Positions 1-7,707 of a stretch of 39,786 bases of DNA are shown here, in pieces. Under the pieces are notes generated by a model. It ran no database searches, was not told the DNA's origin, and was given only the letters and a program-made list of their open reading frames with translations. Every line of letters starts with the position of its first letter. The first letter of the stretch is position 1. The stretch lies in contig CAZGWJ010000017.1 of assembly GCA_964529445.1 (NCBI GenBank), forward strand, positions 1 through 39,786, written 5' to 3'. Source of the DNA: CAZGWJ01 sp964529445. Its GTDB lineage: Bacteria; Oederibacteriota; Muellerivitia; Muellerivitales; Muellerivitaceae. The translations under genes and the position numbers were made by a program.

Positions 1-1254
1 GACCAGGTGTTCCCGCAGGAGTTCGGACGGGTCGAGCGGCACGGCCTTGACGGCTCCCGCTCGCGGGAACCCGCGACGCACGCTGTAGGCGTCGGCCTCC
101 ACCACGTAGCAGGAATCATCGCCGTAGGCCTGGTCCAGCACGAAGGAAAGACGCCTCACGAGTTCGCGGCATTCCTGACGGGTTCCCTCGACCTCCAGCG
201 AGACCTCCTCGGTCCGGGCCGACAACTTGGCCTGGTCGAGCAGTTCCACCACGCGGCTCACGGGTTCGGCCACGTCGGTGATATCGGGCGGAGGTTCGGG
301 CATCACGAAGGGGCGCGCGGGATCCCGGGGATTCACCCCCAGCGACTCGTAGAACCGCTCGGCGGCCTTCTTCATGGCCATCACGGCCTCGCCGGCCCCC
401 TCGACGGGCGCCATGGAAAAAAGACCGCCCCGGCGCTCCTCCTTCGAGGACTCGTCCGAATACAGCAGGCGCTTCACAAGATGATGGAACTCGGAAAGGG
501 CGACTCCCGTGGCCAGGTGGTCGGCGGCGACGCCTGGAAGGTGATGTGCCTCGTCGACGATGAGGGATTTGTACTCCGGCAACAATCCCGGAGCCCCGTC
601 CATTCGCAGGGCCAGGTCGGAAAGAAGCAACGCATGGTTCACGAAGATGACATCGGCCTGGGCCGCATGGCGACGGGCGGACTGGTAGAAACACTGGTGG
701 AAGGTGGCACAGCGGGGACCCATGCAGTGGAACGGATCGCTTTTCAGTTCCCCCCAAACCTCGGAAGAGAGGGGAAAATCGACCGAAGCGTAGGTCCCGT
801 CGGTCGTGGTGATGGACCACTCGGAGATCTTTTCGAGGGCCTCCCCCCGGCCGCCTCCGGACAGGTCGAGTTGGAGGCCGTTGGCGAGGGCGTACTGAAG
901 GCGGCGCTTGGAGAGGTAGTTGCCCCGGCCCTTCAAGAGGGCCAACTTGGGTTCCTTCCCGGTTTTCGCGGCCAGAGCCTTGGCGATGACCGGGGCATCC
1001 TTCAAAAAGAGCTGTTCCTGGAGGTTGAGGGTATGGGTGGAGATGACGACGGGGCCGGAACCCGCGAGGGCCGCCTCCATGGCGGGCAGGAGGTAGGCGA
1101 AGCTTTTTCCGACGCCGGTGCCGGCCTCGACCATCAGGGCCCCGCCCTCGTCGAGGATCTCTCGCACAGCCTGGGCCATCTGGTTCTGCTGGGGCCGCTC
1201 CTCCAGCTCGACCCCCGGCAGGGCGTGTTTCAGAATGTCCGCAACGTCATACAC
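1..1254 (-). CDS. dinG: DinG/XPD-family ATP-dependent helicase (3' end cut off by window edge)
   Basis: Translating the minus strand from a GTG at 1254 gives 418 codons that run off the left edge. The GTG is preceded by GGAGG six bases upstream; the nearby ATG at 1258 stops after three codons. Seen: a Q-motif-like RPQQ near residue 20, a Walker A EAGTGVGKS at 43-51, a Walker B/DEAH box VDEAHHL near 230, and Cys-x4-Cys-x5-Cys around residues 172-185. That cysteine spacing is the one described for the last three Fe-S ligands of E. coli DinG. Family knowledge: superfamily 2 helicases of the DinG/XPD group unwind DNA 5'-3' and act in repair and R-loop or G4 removal. Oddity: the position expected to carry the first Fe-S cysteine, in GRGNYLSKRRL, is Ser. 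The C-terminal helicase motifs lie outside the window. Confidence 0.9.
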   Translation of the reverse strand, partial: MYDVADILKHALPGVELEERPQQNQMAQAVREILDEGGALMVEAGTGVGKSFAYLLPAMEAALAGSGPVVISTHTLNLQEQLFLKDAPVIAKALAAKTGKEPKLALLKGRGNYLSKRRLQYALANGLQLDLSGGGRGEALEKISEWSITTTDGTYASVDFPLSSEVWGELKSDPFHCMGPRCATFHQCFYQSARRHAAQADVIFVNHALLLSDLALRMDGAPGLLPEYKSLIVDEAHHLPGVAADHLATGVALSEFHHLVKRLLYSDESSKEERRGGLFSMAPVEGAGEAVMAMKKAAERFYESLGVNPRDPARPFVMPEPPPDITDVAEPVSRVVELLDQAKLSARTEEVSLEVEGTRQECRELVRRLSFVLDQAYGDDSCYVVEADAYSVRRGFPRAGAVKAVPLDPSELLREHLV

Positions 1255-1360
1255 CCATCCCCTCCGTTTCAAACATAGGGTAACGGATGGGAGGGACATT
1301 TCAAAGCCCCCAAATCAAAGAACCAGCCGCCACGGGGTCGGGTTCGCCGCCGGTGACCGG

Positions 1361-2101
1361 CTAACGCTTCTCCCGCCTTTGCGGCGATCTCTTGATCTGC
1401 CGTTTCTTGGTTTTGGCCTTCAGGGCCTTCAAACGCTTGATCCGCTTCTCGCGCAGATCCTTGTGGTGCTTCATCCACTTTTCGAATCGGTCCTTCTCGG
1501 TCCTGTCGAGTCTGCGCTTTAAATGCACCCGATTCTTCTGGAACGCGTAACGGTATCCCTTTTTCACTCTTTCGAGGGCGTCGCCCGCCTTCACCTCCAC
1601 CTCGCCCTCGTAGGTGGCCGTTTCGACCCTCTCCCCGACCCTCTCCACTTCGAAAGCCGTCCCCCGCACCCCGCAGATGACCCCCCCCGATTCCACCTCG
1701 AAGGAGGAGCGGGCCCTGGCGAGGTTCTTGACTTCCGAAAGCACCCGTCCGGCGAGCAACTGGAGCCGGTTCAGGAAACCGCCGTTCTCGTTGGCTTGGA
1801 GCTTGCCGACTTTCAGTTCGCTCTTGGGGCCCAGATGGACGATGGTATCCTCGTCCAGAAAGAGCGTGGCTTCGCCGCCGGCACCCACACGCACTTCGTC
1901 GCCTTCCGAGACGATGTCTCCCACGTTCAGGCGTGTCGTCTTGGTCTGCTCCGACCGCAGGACCGTGACCTCGCCCGTGGAATCCTCAAGGGTGTAGTGA
2001 AGGGGAGTAAGCGTCGGGACCGGCACCGCCTTGGGGGCGGCCTGAACCAACGCCCCCCCACAAGACATCACCAACAGGAAAGCCGCCAGAAACTTGTTCA
2101 T
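1361..2101 (-). CDS. Secreted FecR-domain protein with a very basic C-terminal tail
   Basis: The 246-residue protein starts at the ATG at 2101, which has a GGAG eight bases upstream and opens a clear signal peptide (MNKFLAAFLLVMSCGGALVQA). An in-frame start further upstream would bury that signal. Residues about 60-165 form a FecR-type domain (beta-rich, with the family hallmark GVRGT at the end of the core). Family knowledge: FecR proteins are usually periplasmic or envelope sensors paired with FecI-type sigma factors. No sigma or TonB receptor gene is adjacent, so this looks like an orphan FecR-domain protein, possibly an envelope or polysaccharide-binding protein. The last ~50 residues are dominated by Lys and Arg, suggesting binding to an anionic partner (inference). 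An extended -10 element lies just upstream. Confidence 0.75.
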   Translation of the reverse strand: MNKFLAAFLLVMSCGGALVQAAPKAVPVPTLTPLHYTLEDSTGEVTVLRSEQTKTTRLNVGDIVSEGDEVRVGAGGEATLFLDEDTIVHLGPKSELKVGKLQANENGGFLNRLQLLAGRVLSEVKNLARARSSFEVESGGVICGVRGTAFEVERVGERVETATYEGEVEVKAGDALERVKKGYRYAFQKNRVHLKRRLDRTEKDRFEKWMKHHKDLREKRIKRLKALKAKTKKRQIKRSPQRREKR

Positions 2102-2131
2102 CAGGAATGCTCCAGGAAATGAATTGCATGG

Positions 2132-2160
2132 ATTGTAGCAAGGTCCGGCGCGGTCTGCAC
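2132..2160 (-). promoter_or_regulatory. Candidate sigma-70 promoter for the FecR-domain gene
   Basis: On the minus strand TACAAT (2137-2132) is preceded by TGC, giving an extended -10. A weak -35 (GTGCAG, 2160-2155) sits at 17-bp spacing. It lies about 30 bp upstream of the start codon. Prediction by eye only. Confidence 0.4.
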
Positions 2161-2213
2161 CCGGAAGACGTCGAAAGCCTTGATTTACGCCCATTTGACG
2201 GGCCTGGGGCTCG

Positions 2214-2242
2214 TTGAGTTACGACGACCCTTTTCATATAAT
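2214..2242 (+). promoter_or_regulatory. Candidate sigma-70 promoter upstream of the APC transporter
   Basis: TTGAGT at 2214-2219 and a perfect TATAAT at 2237-2242 are separated by exactly 17 bp. It is the best promoter-like pair seen between the divergent FecR and transporter genes. Transcription would begin near 2249, leaving a leader of about 190 nt before the transporter start at 2441. Confidence 0.55.
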
Positions 2243-2251
2243 GCGTAATCG

Positions 2252-2282
2252 GATCGGCCCTTGGATGGAGCCGGTCTTTTTT
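2252..2282 (+). terminator. Intrinsic-terminator-like hairpin in the transporter leader
   Basis: GATCGGC (2252-2258) pairs with GCCGGTC (2270-2276) with one G-U pair, followed directly by six Ts (2277-2282). It sits within a few bases of the predicted transcription start of the promoter at 2214-2242. It could act as an attenuator or end a very short RNA; no gene on this strand ends here. Confidence 0.45.
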
Positions 2283-2308
2283 GCTTATAACGCTTTAGAT
2301 TACAACTC

Positions 2309-2375
2309 CCCTCTCCCGCAAGCGGGAGAGGGCAATCATTCGAGCGTGTTCTCGCGAGGAATGATGGGTGAGGGG
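2309..2375. repeat. Palindromic intergenic element (REP-like)
   Basis: A perfect 11-bp hairpin, CCCTCTCCCGC/GCGGGAGAGGG with an AA loop (2309-2332), is followed by a second inverted pair ATCATTC/GAATGAT (2335-2341 and 2359-2365). A GTGAGGGG (2368-2375) can pair with the opening CCCCTC. Elements of this look are common dispersed intergenic repeats in bacterial genomes. The remainder of 2102-2440 shows no coding signal. Confidence 0.6.
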
Positions 2376-2440
2376 ACGCCTCGGGTCGGCACCGGTAGCA
2401 GCGTCTTGTTCACTAAGTGCTTAAGAGGAAGAAAGTCCAC

Positions 2441-4411
2441 ATGTTCGAGAAGATCAAAGACCTCCTTTTCGGCAAGGATCGCAACCCCCTCGATCCCGAG
2501 GTCTTCCACAAGATCTCGCTGGTCGCGTTCGCGGCCTGGGTCGGGCTGGGTGCCGACGGGATTTCCTCCTCCTGCTACGGTCCCGAGCAGGCCTTCCTGG
2601 CCCTCGGGAACCATCCCCACCTGACCCTCTACCTGGCCGTCCTCACCTTCATCACGGTTTTCATCATTTCGTCGAGCTTTTCCAGGGTCATTGAGCTCTT
2701 TCCCACGGGCGGCGGCGCCTACCTGGTAGCCACCCGTCTTCTGAACCCCCTGGCCGGGCTGGTGGCCGGTTGCGCCCTCATCGTCAGTTACGTCCTCACC
2801 ATCGCCATCTCCATCGCCAGCGGGGTCGACGCCCTCTTCAGCTTCCTGCCCCTCCATTACCAGCCCTTCAAGATGCTGGCCGCGGCCGCCGTCATCATCC
2901 TGCTGACCTACCTCAACATGCGGGGCGTCAAGGAGTCGGTCAACGCGCTGATCCCCATCTTCCTGACCTTCGTGGTCACCCACATCGTCGTCATCGCCTA
3001 TCCCCTCTTCGCCCATCTCACGGAAATCCCGCAGATGGCCGCCGAGACCGTAAAGCAGACGCAGGCAGGAGTCGCGGAAATGGGCTGGCTGGCCCTGATG
3101 GTGGTCCTGTTCCGGGCCTACAGTCTCGGCGCCGGCACGTACACCGGGATCGAGGCGGTCTCGAACGCCGTCCCCGTCCTGAAGGAACCCCGCGTGGAAA
3201 CGGGCAAGCGCACCATGACCTACCTGGCCTGGTCCCTGGCCGTGACGGCCGCCGGGATCATGGTCGGCTATCTTCTGATGGGTGTCTCCGCCGAGCCGGG
3301 CCGCACATTGAACGCCACACTGCTCTACCGGATCGTGGAGGAATGGAACATCGGAGGCCTACCCCTGGGCAAGCTTTTCGTGGTGATCACCCTTCTCTCG
3401 GAAGGCGCCCTTCTCTTCGTGGCGGCCCAAGCCGGTTTCATCGGCGGTCCCCGGGTCCTCGCCAACATGGCCGTGGACAGCTGGGCACCCCACCAGTTCG
3501 GCAACCTGAGCGGACGCCTCGTCACGCTGAACGGCGTGGCCCTCATGGGCGCGGCGGCCCTGGGCATTCTCGTCTTCACCGGGGGCGCCGTTTCCTACCT
3601 GATCGTCCTCTACGTCATTTCGGTCTTCCTCGCCTTCTTCCTGTCCCTGACCGGATTGACCCGTCATTTCTGGAAGAAACGGCGATCCACGGAATACTGG
3701 AAGCGGCGCTTGCTCATCGCCGGGATCGGCGCCACGCTCACCGGCGTCCTTCTCGGCGGGATGACCGCCCTGCGCTTCTTCGACGGCGGCTGGCTGACCC
3801 TTCTGATGATGGGCGTGCTGATGGCGGGATCCTTGGCCATCCGCCGGCATTACCTCAGCGTACGGAAGCTCCTACTGCGATTGGACCATTCCCTGAAGGA
3901 CATCCTGACCACCCTGCCGGAAAGGAAGGGGCGCAAACCGGCGAAGGACCCGAAAGCGCCCACGGCCGTCCTGATGGTTTCCGGTTACAACGGCTTGGGC
4001 GTGCACTCCCTCCTGAGCCTCCTGAACCTCTTTCCCAAGCAGTTCAAGAACGTCGTCTTCCTGAGCGTCGGCCGCATCGACTCGGACCGCTTCAAGACGG
4101 ACGAATCGCTTGAGGAACTCCGTTTCAAGGTGGAGGACGACCTCTTCCAATACGTCCGCCTGGCCCGCCGCCTGGGCCTCTATGCGGAATGCCGCCACAC
4201 GATGGGGACCGACACCGTTGAGGAACTCGAGAAACTGTGCGACCAGGTCGCCAAGGATTATCCCCTGACCGTCTTCTTCGCGGGAAAGCTCACCTTCCAG
4301 GACGAAGCGCCCTGGACGAGGATCCTTCACAACCAGTCGGCCCTGGATCTCCAGCGCCAATTGGTGTTCAAGGGGATGAACATGTTCATCCTGCCCATAA
4401 GGGTCTACTGA
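2441..4411 (+). CDS. KimA/KUP-like APC-superfamily transporter with cytoplasmic C-terminal domain
   Basis: A 656-residue integral membrane protein. I place the start at the ATG at 2441 behind AGGAAG rather than the in-frame GTG at 2417. About a dozen hydrophobic segments fill residues ~20-470. The first carries GADGISSSCYGPEQAF, resembling the unwound TM1 motif of the KimA/amino-acid permease branch. The last ~170 residues are soluble and alternate beta and alpha like a universal-stress-type domain. Family knowledge: KimA-type proteins are proton-coupled potassium importers controlled by c-di-AMP; related APC permeases move amino acids. Substrate therefore remains open, with potassium slightly preferred from the C-terminal domain and total length. 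I saw no ydaO/c-di-AMP riboswitch in the leader, only a terminator-like hairpin. Confidence 0.8.
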   Translation: MFEKIKDLLFGKDRNPLDPEVFHKISLVAFAAWVGLGADGISSSCYGPEQAFLALGNHPHLTLYLAVLTFITVFIISSSFSRVIELFPTGGGAYLVATRLLNPLAGLVAGCALIVSYVLTIAISIASGVDALFSFLPLHYQPFKMLAAAAVIILLTYLNMRGVKESVNALIPIFLTFVVTHIVVIAYPLFAHLTEIPQMAAETVKQTQAGVAEMGWLALMVVLFRAYSLGAGTYTGIEAVSNAVPVLKEPRVETGKRTMTYLAWSLAVTAAGIMVGYLLMGVSAEPGRTLNATLLYRIVEEWNIGGLPLGKLFVVITLLSEGALLFVAAQAGFIGGPRVLANMAVDSWAPHQFGNLSGRLVTLNGVALMGAAALGILVFTGGAVSYLIVLYVISVFLAFFLSLTGLTRHFWKKRRSTEYWKRRLLIAGIGATLTGVLLGGMTALRFFDGGWLTLLMMGVLMAGSLAIRRHYLSVRKLLLRLDHSLKDILTTLPERKGRKPAKDPKAPTAVLMVSGYNGLGVHSLLSLLNLFPKQFKNVVFLSVGRIDSDRFKTDESLEELRFKVEDDLFQYVRLARRLGLYAECRHTMGTDTVEELEKLCDQVAKDYPLTVFFAGKLTFQDEAPWTRILHNQSALDLQRQLVFKGMNMFILPIRVY

Positions 4412-4472
4412 CCGCCCCTTCGGGCGTTGGTAATTTCTTGGCGCCTCTGCTTTGCTCTTGCGTCAACTCCCC

Positions 4473-4484
4473 ACTTCTCACTCC
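4473..4484. repeat. Left copy of a 12-bp inverted repeat flanking rlmH
   Basis: ACTTCTCACTCC here is the exact reverse complement of GGAGTGAGAAGT at 4980-4991 on the other side of rlmH. A looser direct copy of the surrounding pyrimidine-rich stretch (ACTTCTAACT...CTCCTCAC) lies near 5032-5055. Confidence 0.5.
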
Positions 4485-4507
4485 TAACTCCTCACTCGCC
4501 AAGGCAG

Positions 4508-4924
4508 TTACTTGGCGTAAGGGTGTCCTTTCAGGATCGTCGCCGCCCGATATAATTGCTCCAGAAGGAAGACGCGGGCCAGTTCATGGGAAGCCGTCAT
4601 GGGAGAAAGACTCAGGGAGAATGTGGCCAGCGCCTTGCAAGCGGGCGCGGGCCCGGAGGCGCCCCAGACCACCAGGAAGAGATCCTTCGGCTCACGGGTC
4701 ACCCAGCGGGTGAAATCCAACGAGTCCATCCCCTTCCCCTCGGCATCGAGGGAGACGATCGTTCCCTTGGTCTGCTTGCGGAGGAAGCGGTGGATGGCCC
4801 CCTCCTCGTCCTCGATCTCGTGGATCCTCACGGGCCAGATTGCGGATAGGCGCTTGACATAGGATTCGGCCACCGCCAGGAGCTGTCGATCCTTGAAGGC
4901 CCCCGGAAATACGCAATGAACCAT
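4508..4924 (-). CDS. rlmH: 23S rRNA (pseudouridine-1915-N3)-methyltransferase RlmH
   Basis: 138 residues, slightly shorter than the usual ~155. The C-terminal third carries the RlmH signature: LSLSPMTASHELARVFLLEQLYRA followed by a short tail ending in HPYAK, as is typical. A glycine loop WGASG near residue 88 fits the SPOUT-fold SAM-binding knot. Family knowledge: RlmH methylates N3 of pseudouridine 1915 in helix 69 of 23S rRNA on assembled 70S ribosomes. It is isolated here, with the transporter ending convergently on its left and a repeat-rich 290-bp gap upstream. The gene is flanked by short inverted repeats, which could mark a mobile or recombined cassette, although rlmH itself is a core gene. 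Confidence 0.93.
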   Translation of the reverse strand: MVHCVFPGAFKDRQLLAVAESYVKRLSAIWPVRIHEIEDEEGAIHRFLRKQTKGTIVSLDAEGKGMDSLDFTRWVTREPKDLFLVVWGASGPAPACKALATFSLSLSPMTASHELARVFLLEQLYRAATILKGHPYAK

Positions 4925-4979
4925 GGCCGCCCCCCATTGAAGTGATGAATGGGTCCCCTAACACCCCGCCGGGTTGTCG

Positions 4980-4991
4980 GGAGTGAGAAGT
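4980..4991. repeat. Right copy of a 12-bp inverted repeat flanking rlmH
   Basis: GGAGTGAGAAGT is the exact reverse complement of the copy at 4473-4484. Confidence 0.5.
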
Positions 4992-5062
4992 CAGAAACTG
5001 CTGGCAATACTTGACGTCTTTCGATCCTCAACTTCTAACTACTAGCTCCTCACGACTAACTT

Positions 5063-5094
5063 GAAACCTCTGAAAAATCCAATTCAGAGGTTTC
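5063..5094. other. Perfect 12-bp stem-loop between rlmH and the phosphomannomutase gene
   Basis: GAAACCTCTGAA (5063-5074) and TTCAGAGGTTTC (5083-5094) are perfect inverted repeats around an 8-nt loop. It lies downstream of the phosphomannomutase stop on the minus strand, but no T-tract follows on that strand, so termination is only a possibility. Confidence 0.55.
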
Positions 5095-5168
5095 ATCCTG
5101 AGGCCATGCAGGGCCGAAGGATCTGATTTTTCAAGCAAACCGGAGATCCTTCGCTTTGCTCAGGATGA
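5093..5168. repeat. Long imperfect inverted-repeat element
   Basis: The left arm TCATCCTGAG...CGAAGGATCT (5093-5122) is mirrored by the right arm AGATCCTTCG...CTCAGGATGA (ending 5168). The arms are separated by a short AT-rich centre and each contains a few non-matching bases. It carries no ORF and resembles a small non-autonomous palindromic element. The rest of 4925-5212 shows nothing else I can name. Confidence 0.6.
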
Positions 5169-5212
5169 CAAACGAGACGACAGAGAAGGATAAATCAGAA
5201 ATCTCAACTTCT

Positions 5213-6607
5213 TTACACATCCTTGTCGATCCTCTGCATCACCTTCTCGAGAATGAGCGGGTGGTCCTTCAGCAATTCCCCCACCAGGGCGGTCAGTTTC
5301 TTCCGGTTGGGCGCCTCGAAGCGGCAGGAAAGCACGGGTTCGGTGACCGAAGCCCGAAGGATCCCCCATCCTTCCTTGAAAACCGCGCGGACCCCGTCCA
5401 CGGTGGAGATCTCGCCGCCCATCGCGCGGGCCTTGGACTCGATATCCTCGTAGAGACCGGGCAAGGCTTCGGAGGTCATCTCGATCTTCACGTCATGCGT
5501 GGAAACCCGCTCCGGATAGGAATCGAACAGGAGGGCCAGCGAGGCGTTCCTTTCCTTGAGAATCCCCAAAAGGACGAGCGCCGTGTAGAGGGCGTCTCCC
5601 GGGAACTGCCCGGGTATGAAGAAATGCCCGCTGGCCTCGCCGCCCAATAGGGCCTTTTCCCTCTGCATCCGCGAATAGATGAAGGAATGACCGGCCCTCT
5701 CCATGAGGGGCTGCCCTCCCGCCGCGCGAACCCGGGCATCCACCCAATCGGAGCACTTGGCGTCATAGACAACCTTCGGAGCCTTCGCGCGGGGCAGGAA
5801 ATGCTCGGCCAAAAGGCCCAGGATGAAGTCGTTCGGCACGAGACGGCCCTTCCCGTCCGCGAAACTGACCCGGTCGGCGTCTCCGTCGAAGGACAATCCC
5901 AGGTCGGCCTTGTCATGTACCACCTTTTCCGCGAGCTTCCGCAGCCCGGCCGGTTGCGACGAATCGGCGCCCCGGCCGGGGAACTGCCCATCCATCCTGC
6001 CGTTCATCAGCGCATAGCGGCACCCCATTGCATCGAGGACCGGCGGAACGGTCAGGGCCGCCATGCCGTTGCCCGCATCCACCACGAGCTTGACGCTCCG
6101 AAGGCTCTGTTTCATGCCCTGCACGATGGCGTTGCGGTACTCTCCCACGAAATCCTTGGGTTCGACGATGCCTGCGCCCCGTTTGAACGGCCCTGTCGCG
6201 ATGATCTCGTAGACCTTCTCGATCCACGAGGAGGGCGCCGGTCCCGATGAGAGGAAGAACTTCACCCCGTTGTACTCCGGGGGATTGTGGGAAGCCGTGA
6301 CGATGAGACCCGCGCCCGCCTTCAAGAAACGCGTGGCAAAGGCCAAGAGGGGCGTCGAGGCTTGGCCGGCATCGTAGACCTTCATGCCGGATTCCTTGAG
6401 CCCCAGGATCAGGTTCTTCCGGAGGGGCGGCGTGGAGGCGCGAATATCGCCGCCGACCACGGCCTTGATGTTACGGTCCGGGAGGGACTTGAGGAGGGTG
6501 CCGACGGCCTGGCCGATCAGGTAGGCCTGGTCGTCACCGAGGGGCTTCGGATAGATCCCGCGGATATCGCAGGACTTGAGGATCTCTTTCGGGAACTCGT
6601 TCGGCAC
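5213..6607 (-). CDS. Phosphomannomutase/phosphoglucomutase (alpha-D-phosphohexomutase family)
   Basis: 464 residues, the normal size of bacterial PMM/PGM enzymes. The start is a GTG at 6607 behind GAGG. The active-site serine loop TASHNP is at 104-109 (Ser106), the magnesium loop DGDADR at 241-246, and the sugar-binding loop GEASGH at 323-328. The order and spacing match the four-domain phosphohexomutase fold. Family knowledge: these enzymes interconvert hexose 1- and 6-phosphates through a phosphoserine. The GEASGH loop is typical of dual-specificity PMM/PGM (AlgC/ManB type), which supply GDP-mannose or UDP-glucose for envelope polysaccharides. It is transcribed away from the BON gene; the 140-bp divergent gap contains an AT-rich stretch (TTGCAATAAT, minus strand) that could hold its promoter. 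Confidence 0.93.
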   Translation of the reverse strand: MPNEFPKEILKSCDIRGIYPKPLGDDQAYLIGQAVGTLLKSLPDRNIKAVVGGDIRASTPPLRKNLILGLKESGMKVYDAGQASTPLLAFATRFLKAGAGLIVTASHNPPEYNGVKFFLSSGPAPSSWIEKVYEIIATGPFKRGAGIVEPKDFVGEYRNAIVQGMKQSLRSVKLVVDAGNGMAALTVPPVLDAMGCRYALMNGRMDGQFPGRGADSSQPAGLRKLAEKVVHDKADLGLSFDGDADRVSFADGKGRLVPNDFILGLLAEHFLPRAKAPKVVYDAKCSDWVDARVRAAGGQPLMERAGHSFIYSRMQREKALLGGEASGHFFIPGQFPGDALYTALVLLGILKERNASLALLFDSYPERVSTHDVKIEMTSEALPGLYEDIESKARAMGGEISTVDGVRAVFKEGWGILRASVTEPVLSCRFEAPNRKKLTALVGELLKDHPLILEKVMQRIDKDV

Positions 6608-6747
6608 TTTTTTTCCTCGGGATGGGATGACTTCGGGAGAGCATTATTGCAAATCCGGCGCTTTTTGCACCCCATCTTTTCGCCCCCCTTGCCATCTTGG
6701 CCGTTCCGCGCCATCCTTGACCTAGGGAGCGGTGAAAGGAGCCTGTC

Positions 6748-7062
6748 ATGTCCTTTTCATTCGAGGGATACGGTCTCTCCCCGCACGAGGCCCGCATGGT
6801 GGGTTGGACCGACGAATCGACCCCTGCCGTCAACAAGGACGTCGAGTTGGAGGGGGCCATCCAGCGGCGCCTGAAGGCGATGGGAGCCGAGAAAGTCCGA
6901 GTCCGGGTCCGCTTCGGGAAGGCGCTGTTGAGCGGGATCTGCGACGATTTCGCCCAGAAGCGGGAAGTGTTCCAGACCGTCCGTTCCATGGCGGGCGAAG
7001 GACGGGTCTTGAACCAGGTCAAGGTCTTCCCCGCCGAGAGCGGCCGCCCGAGCCGGGGTTGA
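6748..7062 (+). CDS. Small BON-domain protein
   Basis: 104 residues, behind AAGGAG at seven bases' spacing. Residues ~30-95 alternate as alpha-beta-beta-alpha-beta (VELEGAIQRRL, VRVRVRFGKALLSGICDD, QKREVFQTVRSMAG, VLNQVKV), matching a single BON domain. The G-x-C-D turn occurs where BON domains have V-x-L-x-G-x-V. There is no signal peptide, so the protein is probably cytoplasmic, unlike OsmY. BON domains are thought to bind phospholipids or other hydrophobic ligands; a precise role cannot be given. It is followed by a DUF454 membrane protein on the same strand after ~75 bp. Confidence 0.65.
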   Translation: MSFSFEGYGLSPHEARMVGWTDESTPAVNKDVELEGAIQRRLKAMGAEKVRVRVRFGKALLSGICDDFAQKREVFQTVRSMAGEGRVLNQVKVFPAESGRPSRG

Positions 7063-7136
7063 GAGACCCTCACGGACCGAACCGGATCTTCGGTTCCCTC
7101 ATTGCATTGGGGAAGGGACTTTGTTCTGTTGTCTTC

Positions 7137-7556
7137 TTGAGTGCTAGAGAGCCCCCAACTCGCCGAACGCCTTCCCCCTCCCGGCACCCGCTGGTCCGGG
7201 GTCTTTGGGTCGCGGCCGGTTTCCTTTTCCTGGGGCTGGGAATCCTGGGCCTTTTCCTTCCGGTGGTTCCGACCACTCCCTTCCTCCTGGCGGCGGCTTT
7301 CTGTTTCTATCGCGGTTCCGAACGACTTCACCGATGGCTTTTGGAACACCGATTATTCGGCGGGATCCTGAAGGACTACCTTGAGAATCGGGGGTTGACC
7401 ATCCGAACCAAGGCTCTGGCCCTGACCACCCTCTGGGTCACGATCCTGGCCTCCTGTCTCTGGTTCGTCCCGACGCCGCTCTTATGGGCCAGGATTGTAA
7501 TGGTCGCGATCGCCTTGATCGTCACGGTCCATCTGGTGCGCTTCAAGACGCGCTGA
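7137..7556 (+). CDS. DUF454 (YbaN-type) inner-membrane protein
   Basis: The conserved part LFLGLGILGLFLPVVPTTPFLLAAAFCFYRGS, followed by RLHRWLLEHRLFG and a Tyr-rich turn, is the DUF454/YbaN signature. Two more hydrophobic segments follow (ALALTTLWVTILASCLW and WARIVMVAIALIVTV). The function of the family is unknown. The start is uncertain: no ATG exists in frame near the conserved region, and I give the TTG at 7137, which lacks a convincing ribosome-binding site. A GTG at 7141 lies in a different frame, so a sequencing indel near the 5' end is possible. Size with this start is about 139 residues, normal for the family. Confidence 0.75.
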   Translation: MSAREPPTRRTPSPSRHPLVRGLWVAAGFLFLGLGILGLFLPVVPTTPFLLAAAFCFYRGSERLHRWLLEHRLFGGILKDYLENRGLTIRTKALALTTLWVTILASCLWFVPTPLLWARIVMVAIALIVTVHLVRFKTR

Positions 7557-7659
7557 CAAGCCCCGAACCGTCAGTTCTGAACATCCCCTTTGCCCTTTTC
7601 CCCTTCCGGCATCCTCCCCTTTTTTCGCCAACCCGATAGGCAGGGAGCGGGACCTCCCT

Positions 7660-7665
7660 TATAAT
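7660..7665 (+). promoter_or_regulatory. Candidate -10 element for the glycosyltransferase gene
   Basis: A perfect TATAAT lies 43 bp upstream of the start codon. It directly follows a small inverted repeat GGGAG/CTCCC (7644-7659 region). No good -35 is visible at 17-bp spacing, so activation may need another factor. Confidence 0.4.
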
Positions 7666-7707
7666 CACGGTTCGTCGTACCACTCCCAATACCGGATAAG
7701 GTGAACC

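Noticed and set aside
7..1278. Long plus-strand open frame of 423 codons
   Set aside because: It is the shadow of the DinG-like helicase on the minus strand, which shows Walker A, DEAH and cysteine motifs.
2243..2440. ydaO/c-di-AMP riboswitch in front of the KimA-like transporter
   Set aside because: I could not find the conserved segments of that motif; only a simple hairpin and a REP-like palindrome are present.
2770..4113. 447-codon frame inside the transporter gene
   Set aside because: A +1-frame by-product of high GC content: Arg/His/Pro-rich with no domain.
7141..7371. GTG-started frame overlapping the DUF454 gene
   Set aside because: The conserved DUF454 residues are in another frame; this frame ends without any domain.
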